A DNA stretch of 28,083 nt. Source: Rubrivivax sp. (lineage in GTDB: Bacteria > Pseudomonadota > Gammaproteobacteria > Burkholderiales > Burkholderiaceae). The position numbers and the translations under genes are program-made. Where the stretch lies: assembly GCA_004211235.1 (NCBI GenBank), contig SEEY01000001.1:1-28083 (forward strand). The letters are read 5' to 3'. This document shows, in pieces, positions 16,162 to 23,896 of this stretch. Below the pieces are notes generated by a model, which saw only the letters and a program-made list of their open reading frames with translations, made no database searches and was not told where the DNA came from. Positions within the stretch are counted from its first letter, which is position 1, and every line of letters begins with the position of its first letter.

Positions 16162-17196
16162 TCACCCGGCGTGCAGCCGGCGGCGCCGCAAGCGGGTCAG
16201 GCCACCCAGCCCGGCCAGCCCCGCCAGCATCAGTGCCGCGCTGCCCGCCTCCGGCACGGGCGCCAGGTAGTCGGTACCCGACGCCGAGCGCAGCTGAAAG
16301 TCCGTCACTTCCTGATGGCGGCTGTCGAACAACTGCAGGCCGGTCACGCGGGCGGTGCCCAGAAAGTCGGAGATGACCTCGCCGTTGGCCGTGGTGACCA
16401 GGCCGACCGTCAGGTCCCAGGCCTGCCCCCAGGTGATGGGCAGGTCGAAGCTGTAGAAGGTGCTGCGGCCGCTGAGGAAGCCGGTGCCGGTCGTCCAGCC
16501 GGCCGGCGGCGTGGTGTTCTGGATCAGCCCCGAGGAGCCCCGTTGCAGCGCGAGGTTCCAGCCGTAGGTCGACGAGCCGGTCTGGGCGTAGAGCAGTTCG
16601 ACGAAGGTGCCGCCGGTGTAGTAGGCCGCCGGGGCGCCGAAGGCGCTCGCCGAGCCGTGCAGCTCGAAGGCATACCGCACGAACCCGGCGCTGCCTGGCG
16701 CCATGGCAGCGCCGGTGGCCGTCAGCGTGTCGGTGAACTTCGCCGCTGCCACGGTGTTGTCGTAGGTGCCCGGCCCACCGTTGGCCACGCCGCCCGCGAA
16801 GCGCCCCTGGGCCGCCACCCCCAGTGCGCCGTAGCTGGCCCGCGCATCGGCCTCGCCGGAATACCAGCCTGCCGACGAGGCGGGGATGCCCAGCTTCACC
16901 GGGGCGATGCTGAACGTGCTGGTGACCGTGCCGGACGCGCCGCTGTCCTGGTCGAGCCCGCCAGTCAGCCCGCAGGCCGCAATGCCGCCCGCCGGAAAGG
17001 AGCCGCCACGGAAGAACGGCGCCAGTTCGGCGGGCGTGCCACTGGTGTAGCAGCCGGAATCGACGGAACCCTTGGCGAGGCCGCCGACGCCGCCGGCATA
17101 GGTCTCAAGGCGCGCGGCGAGGGCCGGGGCGGTGGCCGCCGTACAAACTGCCGCAGCCGTCGCCAGGCGTGAAAGTCGTTGGATGAGCGAGTGCAT
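16162..17196 (-). CDS. PEP-CTERM sorting domain protein
   Basis: Exported protein of 344 residues, likely sorted by an exosortase/EpsH system to the cell surface or matrix. It has a signal peptide (1-28, ending ALA) and a Gly/Ala/Ser/Thr-rich body without a recognisable enzyme motif. The body includes a possible disulfide-forming region (SGCYTSG, AACGLTGG). The C-terminal tripartite signal starts with VPEAG at 314-318, in place of the commoner VPEP, followed by a hydrophobic helix and the basic RLRRRRLHAG. I chose ATG 17196 over an in-frame ATG at 17340 because the extra 48 residues are polar and would bury the signal peptide; AAAGG lies 8-9 bases before it. The ligand or role is unknown. It is divergent from the kinase gene. 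Confidence 0.85.
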   Translation of the reverse strand: MHSLIQRLSRLATAAAVCTAATAPALAARLETYAGGVGGLAKGSVDSGCYTSGTPAELAPFFRGGSFPAGGIAACGLTGGLDQDSGASGTVTSTFSIAPVKLGIPASSAGWYSGEADARASYGALGVAAQGRFAGGVANGGPGTYDNTVAAAKFTDTLTATGAAMAPGSAGFVRYAFELHGSASAFGAPAAYYTGGTFVELLYAQTGSSTYGWNLALQRGSSGLIQNTTPPAGWTTGTGFLSGRSTFYSFDLPITWGQAWDLTVGLVTTANGEVISDFLGTARVTGLQLFDSRHQEVTDFQLRSASGTDYLAPVPEAGSAALMLAGLAGLGGLTRLRRRRLHAG

Positions 17197-17219
17197 GGGC
17201 AGGCCTTTCAGTGACGTCG

Positions 17220-17239
17220 AAAAAAGAGCTTCTGCTCTC
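17220..17239 (-). terminator. Hairpin with U-tract in the 5' leader of the PEP-CTERM gene
   Basis: On the minus strand AGAGC-AGAA-GCTCT forms a perfect 5-bp stem with a four-base loop, followed at once by six T residues. This is the shape of an intrinsic terminator. It ends 24 bases before the PEP-CTERM start, so it would act as an attenuator or shield the gene from upstream transcription. The stem is short, so strength is uncertain. Confidence 0.5.
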
Positions 17240-17265
17240 CTGTACGCAATCCGGCAGCGCCGTCG

Positions 17266-17279
17266 GCCATCGATGGCCC
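17266..17279. promoter_or_regulatory. 14-bp perfect palindrome between divergent genes
   Basis: GGCCATCGATGGCC is perfectly self-complementary and sits in the 161-base gap between the PEP-CTERM gene and the kinase gene. It is a candidate operator acting on either or both promoters. No matching regulator family is evident. Confidence 0.35.
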
Positions 17280-17357
17280 CCCTAGCTTCGCCGGCCACGA
17301 CGCGCTGAGCACGCTCCTCGTTCGGGGATGGGTCCGCCACCTAAACTCGCCGCCACG

Positions 17358-20201
17358 ATGACGCCGCTGTCCCAGATCGCCGACCAATGGGAAGAACTCA
17401 ACGGACTGCTGGACGAGGCCCTGGCGCTACCCCCGGCAGCCCGGGCGGGCTGGCTGGCCGCATTGCAAGGCGACGCCGCACAACACCGCGAGACGATGCG
17501 CTCGCTGCTGGACACCCAGGCCAGCATCGAGACCGACGATTTCCTCATCACGCTGCCGTCCCTGCCGATGCGGACAGCGAGCCTGTCGGCCGCCGGCAGC
17601 GAACCTCAAGCCGGTGACCTGGTCGGCCCCTACCGCCTGATCCAGGAACTGGGCCGCGGCGGCATGGGCCTGGTGTGGCTGGCCGAGCGCAGCGACGGCC
17701 TGGCTTCGCGGCGCGTGGCGCTGAAGCTGCCACACCTCATCTGGGGTCAGCTGTTTGCAGAGCGGCTCTCGCGCGAGCGCGAGATCCTGGCCGGGCTGGA
17801 GCACGAGCACATCGCGCGGCTCTACGACGCGGGCATCGACGCGCTCGGCCGGCCCTACATCGCCATGCAGTACGTCGAGGGCGAACCCATCGATGCCTAC
17901 TGCCGCCATCACCAGTTGCCGCCCGCCGCGCGCATCGGTCTGCTGCTGCAGGCGATGTCGGCGGTGGCGCATGCGCATGCACGGCTGGTGGTGCACCGCG
18001 ACCTCAAGCCCGGCAACGTGCTGGTGAACGCCGAAGGCTGCGTGACGCTGCTGGACTTCGGCGTGGCCAAGCTGCTGGACGGCGGGCTGACGGACGCCAC
18101 GGCGCTGACCCAGATGGCCGGCCGAGCCCTCACGCCGGACTACGCCAGCCCCGAGCAGATCCGCGGTGAACCGCTGGGCACGGCGAGCGACGTCTACAGC
18201 CTGGGTGTTCTGGCTTTCGAACTGTTGGCGGAAGTCAGGCCCTACCGGCTGAGCCGCGGCACCACGGCCGAGCTGGAAGCAGCGATCAGGCAGGCCGAGC
18301 CGCCGCGTGCCAGCGACGTGGCCGCCCAGCCCGCCCTCAAGCAGGCGTTGCGCGGTGATCTCGACGCCATCCTCGCCCGCGCGCTGAAGAAGGACGTGGC
18401 CGAGCGCTACCCGAGCGTCGACGCCTTCGCCGCAGACCTGCAGCGGCATCTGCGCGGCGAGCCCGTGCTGGCGCGGCCCGACAGCGCGGGCTACCGGCTC
18501 GCCAAGTTCGTCGGCCGGCACCGGCTGGCGGTGGGCATGGGCGCCGCGCTGACGCTGTCCGTCCTTGCCGGCAGCGCGTTGTCTGTCTGGCAGGCACAGG
18601 TGGCGCGTGAGCAGGAGCGCCGCGCCACCAGCGAAGTGCGGCGGCAGACCGAGGTGCGCAATCTGTACATCGAGACGATGTCGCGCCTGTCGGTGCTGGC
18701 GGCTGAACAGCCCGAGCAGTTGGCGCATCCGGGCGCCGTGACCTCGGTGCTGCTGGACAAGCTCAAGGAGATGACCGCCAGAGAGGCCGGCGATGCCGAA
18801 GCCCGAGCGGCCCAGCTCGAGGCCGTGATGCTGCAGCTGAACTACGACAACCGGCTCGAGGATTCGCTCACCGTCGCCCAGGAGTACGTCACGCTGCTCA
18901 TCGCACAGAAGGCGCCGCCCATCCAGGTGATGACCGTCTACGCCACGATGGGTCGCACGCTGCATCTGCTGCGGCGCTTCGGCGAGTCGGAAGCCGTCAG
19001 ACGCAAGGCGCTCGCCTACGCGCCCGACGTGCAGGCGCGCGACGTCGACTTCCTGCGCCTGACCGTGCTCACCGACCTGAGCGGCCTGCTGATCGGGCGG
19101 GGCCGGCGCGATGAGGCGTTGCTCGCCCTGCAGCAGGCGCGCGCACTCGCCGCCAGCGGCCGGTGCGGCCCGCACGTGGGCGGCCGGGTCTTCATCTTCC
19201 AGGGGCTGTATCACCTGGGTTTCGACGACGTTCAGGCGCTGCAGAGCCAGCGCAGCGCCGCAGCCGAGTTCAAGGCCAACGGCAGCTCGGACCCCGACGA
19301 GCTGGCCTTCGCCGGCTGGCATCTCGGCGACGCGCTGACGAGCAACGGCCAGCTGGACGAGGCGGAAACGGTGTTGACGGAGTCCCTCGGCCGCTACCGG
19401 CAGGAATACGGTCGCAGCAGCCGCAACGCCGTACTCGCCTTCGGCAGGCTGGCAGGCGCCGTGGCGCGCCGCGACCCGGCCCGTGCGACGGCGCTGATCG
19501 AAGCTGAACGCCTAGCCCTGGGGGCCGAGGCGGCCGGCGCCGGGACGCTGCCCGATGCGGTGCTGCGGGCGGGCGGTTTCGAGGCGACCTGGCTGGCCGG
19601 TGATGTCACCGCGGCCCTCGCGCCGCCGGTCCTCGATGCCACGCTGCCGCCGGCTGCGCTGCGAGACCAGGAGCGCCTGGTGCTGTACGGGGCACGTTTC
19701 CTGGCCCAGACCGGCCGCGTGCCTCAGGCGCTCAAGCTCGTGGAGTCACTGGTGGCCCGATGGCCCGACGCTCAGCTGTCGACATGGCCCTGGGTGCGCA
19801 TCGAGCAGGCGCTGGCCGAGCTGCAGCTTGCCGCCGGCCAGACCGCGGCCGCTCGCGGCACCGCCGACGCCTTGGTGACGCTGATCGAGCGGGCGGGCGG
19901 CAGCGGGGGTGCGTCCCACCGCGCGGCCCTGAGTGTGGTGGCGCTGGCTACGGCGCGGGAAGGCGACGGCAGTGCGGCGACGCAGGCGCTGAAACGAATG
20001 GCAGCGTCAGCCATGCCGCCCTTCGCGTCGCCGGTCGAGCGCGCGGATTGCGAGCTGCGCCGTGCCGAGGCCCTGGCCGCCCTCGGGCGCAGCGATGAAG
20101 CCGCCGCCATTGCACGGGCCTTGTTGCCTGAGCTGCAAGCGCAGCACCCGAAAAGCCCCCGTCTGGCCCTGGCGCAGCGGCTCATCGCTCCAGGCAGCTG
20201 A
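17358..20201 (+). CDS. Membrane-anchored Hanks-type Ser/Thr protein kinase with helical-repeat C-terminus
   Basis: A 947-residue kinase. Residues 1-80 form a polar N-terminal region. The kinase domain (about 92-368) is complete: Gly loop LGRGGMGLVW (98-107), ATP-binding Lys123 in VALKLP, catalytic HRDLKPGN (213-220), DFG (233-235), SPEQ (264-267) in place of APE, and SDVYSLGVLAFELL. One transmembrane helix follows (about 389-411), then a basic coiled segment (VAREQERRATSEVRRQTEVR) and a long alpha-helical, TPR-like region to the end. It likely phosphorylates target proteins in response to an envelope or protein-protein cue. Proteins of this design are often paired with an ECF sigma factor in Burkholderiales, but none is seen here. 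ATG 17358 fits the family N-terminus; an in-frame ATG at 17328 is also possible. Confidence 0.9.
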   Translation: MTPLSQIADQWEELNGLLDEALALPPAARAGWLAALQGDAAQHRETMRSLLDTQASIETDDFLITLPSLPMRTASLSAAGSEPQAGDLVGPYRLIQELGRGGMGLVWLAERSDGLASRRVALKLPHLIWGQLFAERLSREREILAGLEHEHIARLYDAGIDALGRPYIAMQYVEGEPIDAYCRHHQLPPAARIGLLLQAMSAVAHAHARLVVHRDLKPGNVLVNAEGCVTLLDFGVAKLLDGGLTDATALTQMAGRALTPDYASPEQIRGEPLGTASDVYSLGVLAFELLAEVRPYRLSRGTTAELEAAIRQAEPPRASDVAAQPALKQALRGDLDAILARALKKDVAERYPSVDAFAADLQRHLRGEPVLARPDSAGYRLAKFVGRHRLAVGMGAALTLSVLAGSALSVWQAQVAREQERRATSEVRRQTEVRNLYIETMSRLSVLAAEQPEQLAHPGAVTSVLLDKLKEMTAREAGDAEARAAQLEAVMLQLNYDNRLEDSLTVAQEYVTLLIAQKAPPIQVMTVYATMGRTLHLLRRFGESEAVRRKALAYAPDVQARDVDFLRLTVLTDLSGLLIGRGRRDEALLALQQARALAASGRCGPHVGGRVFIFQGLYHLGFDDVQALQSQRSAAAEFKANGSSDPDELAFAGWHLGDALTSNGQLDEAETVLTESLGRYRQEYGRSSRNAVLAFGRLAGAVARRDPARATALIEAERLALGAEAAGAGTLPDAVLRAGGFEATWLAGDVTAALAPPVLDATLPPAALRDQERLVLYGARFLAQTGRVPQALKLVESLVARWPDAQLSTWPWVRIEQALAELQLAAGQTAAARGTADALVTLIERAGGSGGASHRAALSVVALATAREGDGSAATQALKRMAASAMPPFASPVERADCELRRAEALAALGRSDEAAAIARALLPELQAQHPKSPRLALAQRLIAPGS

Positions 20202-20381
20202 ACGCCGTCAACCGCGCCGCGCGGGCGCCGTGCCTTCGGCGAGGCCGGTTGCACTCGATGTCCACGATTCCTTAGCCGGCGCCGTCAAAGACTGTCGCGC
20301 GGAGGGTTTCAGTGATCCAAATCGTGGCCCCCGCGGTCTCCTAATTGCGCGCACCTGAGCGGGTGGGTTTGGAGGATGCTA

Positions 20382-20390
20382 GGAATTTCC
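20382..20390. promoter_or_regulatory. GGAATTTCC palindrome within TAGGAATTTCCCTA
   Basis: GGAA-T-TTCC is a perfect inverted repeat, and the wider TAGGAATTTCCCTA is nearly symmetrical. This resembles sites for LuxR/NarL-type response regulators. It lies about 230 bases upstream of the GH43 start and just before the larger repeat at 20394-20420. Confidence 0.35.
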
Positions 20391-20393
20391 CTA

Positions 20394-20420
20394 CTTAGTT
20401 CGGCCGTCGCCCTAACTAAG
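20394..20420. promoter_or_regulatory. Spaced inverted repeat CTTAGTT-N13-AACTAAG
   Basis: Perfect 7-bp arms separated by 13 bases, in an AT-richer pocket of a GC-rich gap. Candidate operator for the downstream hydrolase genes. The arms could also form a weak RNA hairpin. Confidence 0.4.
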
Positions 20421-20428
20421 ATGACTGC

Positions 20429-20451
20429 GCGGCAAAACCGCTTTTATTTTT
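20429..20451 (+). terminator. Weak hairpin with T-tract
   Basis: GCGG-CAAAA-CCGC (4-bp stem) is followed by TTTTATTTTT. It could be a weak terminator for the kinase transcript or part of a leader upstream of GH43. The stem is short and the distance from the kinase stop is about 230 bases, so confidence is low. Confidence 0.35.
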
Positions 20452-20616
20452 GAGTCGTGATTCGGCGTCGAATCATGCGGGCCCTTTAGCAATCGTTGCT
20501 CCTCGCGCGGGCTGCGCAGCTGTCTCGCACTGCGCGGCATCAACGTGGCAGCTATGCCCGCTACATCCGCCGGGTGCTCGCCCCCCGACAAGCCCGTCGA
20601 AGGTTCTCCCTTATCC

Positions 20617-22200
20617 ATGCGCCTCACCAGACTGCTCCAACACACCGTCCTTTACTGCGCGGCCGTCACGTGCGCCGCCGAACCGGTGCCCGGCACCAAC
20701 CCCGTGCTGCGCGACCGCTTCACTGCAGACCCCGCACCGCTGGTCGTTGGCGACACGGTGTACCTCTATGTGGGCCGCGACGAGGCCAAGGGCAACGACT
20801 TCTTCCTGATGAAGGAATGGCTGGCTTACTCGTCCAAGGACCTTCGCAGCTGGACGCCGCACGGCGCCGTCATGAAGCCCACCGACTTCAAGTGGGCGGT
20901 CAGCGACGCCTGGGCCGCGCAGGTGGTGCAGCGCAACGGCCGCTTCTATTTCTACGCCACCGTGCAACACGACAACACGCAGTACGGCAAGGCCATCGGC
21001 GTGGGGGTGGCCGACAGCCCGCTGGGCCCGTTCAAGGACGCCCGCGGCACGGCCTTGATCACCGATGCATCGACGCCGAGCCCCTACGGCTGGAGCGACA
21101 TCGATCCCACCGTCTTCATCGATGACGACGGCACGGCCTGGCTGGCCTGGGGCAACCCGGTGATGTACCTGGCCAAGCTGAAAGCCAACATGATCGAGCT
21201 GGACGGCCCCATCGAAAAGATCGCGCTGCCCAACTACACCGAGGGACCGTGGCTGTCCAAGCGCAAGGGCACGTACTACATGACCTACGCGTCCATGGCG
21301 CAGCAGGGTCTGTTCGAGCATCTGTCCTATGCCACGGCACCCAGCCCCCGCGGCCCTTGGACCTACCAGGGCCTGCTGACCGGCGCGGTGCCCAACAGCT
21401 TCACCATCCACGCGGGTGTCATCGACGACTTCAAGGGCCAGTCCTATCTCGTCTATCACAACGCCGCGCTGACCCTGAACGGCGAGACCGGCGGCACCTC
21501 CCGCCGCTCCGTCGCGATGGAGTACCTCTACTACGACGACGACGGCCGCATGTGGCCCGTCACGCAGACCGAGGCCGGCATCAGCAAACCGCCCGAGCCG
21601 CCCAGGGGCAAGGTGCCCGCGCCGGCCGACCCCGGCCGCTCCGACCCGCGCGTGGCCGTCCAGCAGACGGCCCAGGGCTATCCCGAAACCTGGCCGGGCA
21701 GCCCCGCGCTGGCTTCGGTCACCCGGCCTTTCGAGCAGACACCCGAGCCGATCGGCTTCAACCGCGACGGCGGTGCGAGCCGCCTGGTGCAGACCTTCAT
21801 GCCGCTTGCCGACATCCCACTGGGCAAGCTCAGCCTGTACGCCGGCGATGGCCACGGCACCAGCGCCACGCGCAGCTTGCGGTTGTCGCTGCGGGACGTG
21901 GAGGCGGGCACCGAACTGCTCGGCGCTGGCGATGGCCTGGCCATTGCCTACCGGCCGCAAGGCGCCGGGCTGCTCAGCTTCGACTTCAGTGCCCATCCGG
22001 ACATCGTGCTGAAGGCTGGTCGCCGCTACGCATTGGCGCTGCAAGGTCAGAAGGACGCGGTGACGATCAATCTCCGCGCCAGCCGCAGCGATGTGTATCC
22101 CGACGGCGAGGCGACCCTCGATGACCGGCCGCTGAAAGACCGGGAGAGCGGCCGCGCTGCGGACTTCGCCTTCGCGCTCTATGCGCGCCAGCCGCGCTGA
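20617..22200 (+). CDS. GH43 arabinofuranosidase/xylosidase-type enzyme with extra C-terminal domain
   Basis: Inverting glycosidase of clan GH-F that probably trims arabinose or xylose from arabinan or arabinoxylan. The 527 residues have an export signal (about 1-21), then a five-bladed propeller (about 28-335). The catalytic triad is visible: base Asp38 in ADPAPLV, pKa modulator Asp163 in SDIDPTVFIDDDG and acid Glu209 in NYTEGPW. A Pro-rich linker (KPPEPPRGKVPAPADP) leads to a beta-rich domain of about 170 residues that I do not recognise and that may bind carbohydrate. I chose ATG 20617 because the signal peptide begins there; the in-frame ATG at 20545 adds 24 residues unlike a leader. The gene ends nine bases before the next GH43 gene. 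Confidence 0.88.
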   Translation: MRLTRLLQHTVLYCAAVTCAAEPVPGTNPVLRDRFTADPAPLVVGDTVYLYVGRDEAKGNDFFLMKEWLAYSSKDLRSWTPHGAVMKPTDFKWAVSDAWAAQVVQRNGRFYFYATVQHDNTQYGKAIGVGVADSPLGPFKDARGTALITDASTPSPYGWSDIDPTVFIDDDGTAWLAWGNPVMYLAKLKANMIELDGPIEKIALPNYTEGPWLSKRKGTYYMTYASMAQQGLFEHLSYATAPSPRGPWTYQGLLTGAVPNSFTIHAGVIDDFKGQSYLVYHNAALTLNGETGGTSRRSVAMEYLYYDDDGRMWPVTQTEAGISKPPEPPRGKVPAPADPGRSDPRVAVQQTAQGYPETWPGSPALASVTRPFEQTPEPIGFNRDGGASRLVQTFMPLADIPLGKLSLYAGDGHGTSATRSLRLSLRDVEAGTELLGAGDGLAIAYRPQGAGLLSFDFSAHPDIVLKAGRRYALALQGQKDAVTINLRASRSDVYPDGEATLDDRPLKDRESGRAADFAFALYARQPR

Positions 22201-22209
22201 AACAGCCTT

Positions 22210-23814
22210 ATGAACCGCCCGATTCATTCCCTCGTGATGGCCTTTGCCCTTTGCCTCGCATCCGTAGCCGTTCCGGCGGCAGAGGCGGCACTAGCGCCAC
22301 AGACAGCCCGTGCCCACAACCCGCTGATCTGGGCCGACGTTCCCGACATCGCCATCATCCGTGTCGGCAAGACCTACTACATGAGCAGCACGACGATGCA
22401 CATGAGCCCGGGCCTGCCGATCATGAAGTCGACGGACCTCATCAACTGGCGCATGGCCTCGTACGCCTACGAGACCCTGGCCGACAACGATGCCCTCCGC
22501 CTCGACAACGGCAAGGACGCCTACGCGGCCGGCTCGTGGGCCCCCAGCCTGCGTTACCACGACGGCGTGTTCTATGCCTCGACCTTCTCCTACACCAGCG
22601 GCCGCACGCACATCTACACCACGCGCGACCCAGAGCGCGGCCCATGGAAAGAGATGAGCTTCGAGCCCGTGCTGCATGACCACAGCCTGTTCTTCGACGA
22701 CGACGGCCGGGTCTACATGGTTTACGGAGGCGGTCGAATCACGCTGGTCGAACTGAAATCCGACCTCTCCGGCATCAAGCCGGGCGGTTTGAACAAGGTC
22801 CTCATCGACAACGTCAACACGATCTTCGGCACCGACCTGGGCGGGCTCAACGGCGAGGGGTCGCATCTTTCCAAGATCAACGGCCGCTACTACCTCTTCA
22901 ACATCGCCTCGCCCGGGAGCCGCTGGGCGCCGAGCGTCATCGTCCACCGCGCCGACCGCATCGACGGGCCCTACGAGGGCCGCATCGCGCTCGATGACCG
23001 CGGTATCGCCCAGGGCGGCCTCATCGACACGCCCGACGGCAAGTGGTACGCCTATCTCTTCAAGGGCAACGGCGCCGTCGGGCGCATCCCCTACCTCGTG
23101 CCCGTGACCTGGAAGGACGGCTGGCCCGTGCTCGGCGAAAACGGCAAGGTGCCCATGACGCTCGACATCCCGGCCGGCGCACAGGGCGTCTCCGGCGCGT
23201 CCGGCATCGTCGCCTCCGACGAATTCGACCGCCGGCCCGGCGACCCGGCTCTGCCGCTCGCCTGGCAATGGAATCACAACCCGAGGCCCGATGACTGGTC
23301 GCTCACCAGGCGCCCGGGCTACCTCAGCCTCGTCAGCAGCCGTGTTGTTGCCTCACTGCCTGAGGCGACTAACACGCTGACGCAGCGGACCTTCGGCCCT
23401 GCCAGTTCCGCCACCACAAGCATCGATGTGAGCGGCATGAAAGACGGCGACGTGACTGGCCTCACCGTCTTCCAGAAGCAGTACGGTTTTGTCGGCATCA
23501 GGATGACCGACGGCGTCAGATCACTTGTCATGGTGAGTGCCGATTCCGACAAGCCCGAGGAGATCGCCTCCATTCCGCTCGCTGGCAAAAGCGTTCACCT
23601 CAAGGTCGATTGCGAGTTCGAGCCATCGCCCGAACTCGCCCTCTTCTCCTACAGCCTGGACGGCAAGACCTGGACCCGCATCGGGCGTCCCTCGCGCCTG
23701 ACTTATTCCTACCCCAAGCACTTCATGGGCTATCGCTACGGCCTCTTCTTCTTCTCGACGAAGACCGCCGGCGGCCGTGTTGACTTCGACTATTACCGCG
23801 TCGTCGGGATGTAG
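22210..23814 (+). CDS. GH43 beta-xylosidase-type enzyme with C-terminal lectin-like domain
   Basis: Second GH43 enzyme, 534 residues, likely releasing xylose (or arabinose) from xylo-oligosaccharides. Signal peptide about 1-26 (AEA). The propeller has base Asp46 in WADVPDIAIIRVG, modulator Asp157 in LHDHSLFFDDDG and acid Glu216 in NGEGSHL, a pattern like subfamily 12. Residues about 335-534 form a concanavalin-A-like beta-xylosidase C-terminal domain, starting at SDEFDRRPGDPALPLAWQW and ending in a segment with FFFSTKTAGGRVDFDYYRV. It follows the first GH43 gene by nine bases without a clear ribosome binding site of its own, so coupled translation is likely. Confidence 0.9.
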   Translation: MNRPIHSLVMAFALCLASVAVPAAEAALAPQTARAHNPLIWADVPDIAIIRVGKTYYMSSTTMHMSPGLPIMKSTDLINWRMASYAYETLADNDALRLDNGKDAYAAGSWAPSLRYHDGVFYASTFSYTSGRTHIYTTRDPERGPWKEMSFEPVLHDHSLFFDDDGRVYMVYGGGRITLVELKSDLSGIKPGGLNKVLIDNVNTIFGTDLGGLNGEGSHLSKINGRYYLFNIASPGSRWAPSVIVHRADRIDGPYEGRIALDDRGIAQGGLIDTPDGKWYAYLFKGNGAVGRIPYLVPVTWKDGWPVLGENGKVPMTLDIPAGAQGVSGASGIVASDEFDRRPGDPALPLAWQWNHNPRPDDWSLTRRPGYLSLVSSRVVASLPEATNTLTQRTFGPASSATTSIDVSGMKDGDVTGLTVFQKQYGFVGIRMTDGVRSLVMVSADSDKPEEIASIPLAGKSVHLKVDCEFEPSPELALFSYSLDGKTWTRIGRPSRLTYSYPKHFMGYRYGLFFFSTKTAGGRVDFDYYRVVGM

Positions 23815-23873
23815 CCCATGCGTTGAGCTGCGTCTCATAACGCTCGAGTCCGGAGGAGACAACCGGCCGAGCA

Positions 23874-23889
23874 CTTTCAACCTTGAAAG
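23874..23889 (+). promoter_or_regulatory. Hairpin covering the GH5 ribosome binding site
   Basis: CTTTCAA-CC-TTGAAAG is a perfect 7-bp inverted repeat. Its 3' arm contains most of the GAAAGG ribosome binding site (23885-23890) for the ATG at 23897, so folding would hide it. The two-base spacer is too short for a tight loop, so the inner pair would open. Alternatively it is a DNA operator. Confidence 0.4.
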
Positions 23890-23896
23890 GTAGAAC

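Larger units (their letters stand above)
20202..20616. other. Non-coding gap between kinase and GH43 genes, carrying control-site candidates
   Basis: I see no convincing gene in these 415 bases. The stretch near 20380-20460 is more AT-rich than its surroundings and holds two inverted repeats and a small hairpin with a T-tract, listed separately. This is the likely promoter region of the plus-strand GH43 pair. Confidence 0.6.

Noticed and set aside
17197..17357. Sigma-54 promoter (TGGC-N-TGC) upstream of the PEP-CTERM gene
   Set aside because: TGGCCGACGGCGCTGC has the wrong spacing by one base and poor match to the -24/-12 consensus.
20611..22227. Minus-strand open frame opposite the first GH43 gene
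   Set aside because: Antisense shadow; the plus-strand product has the GH43 catalytic triad and an export signal.
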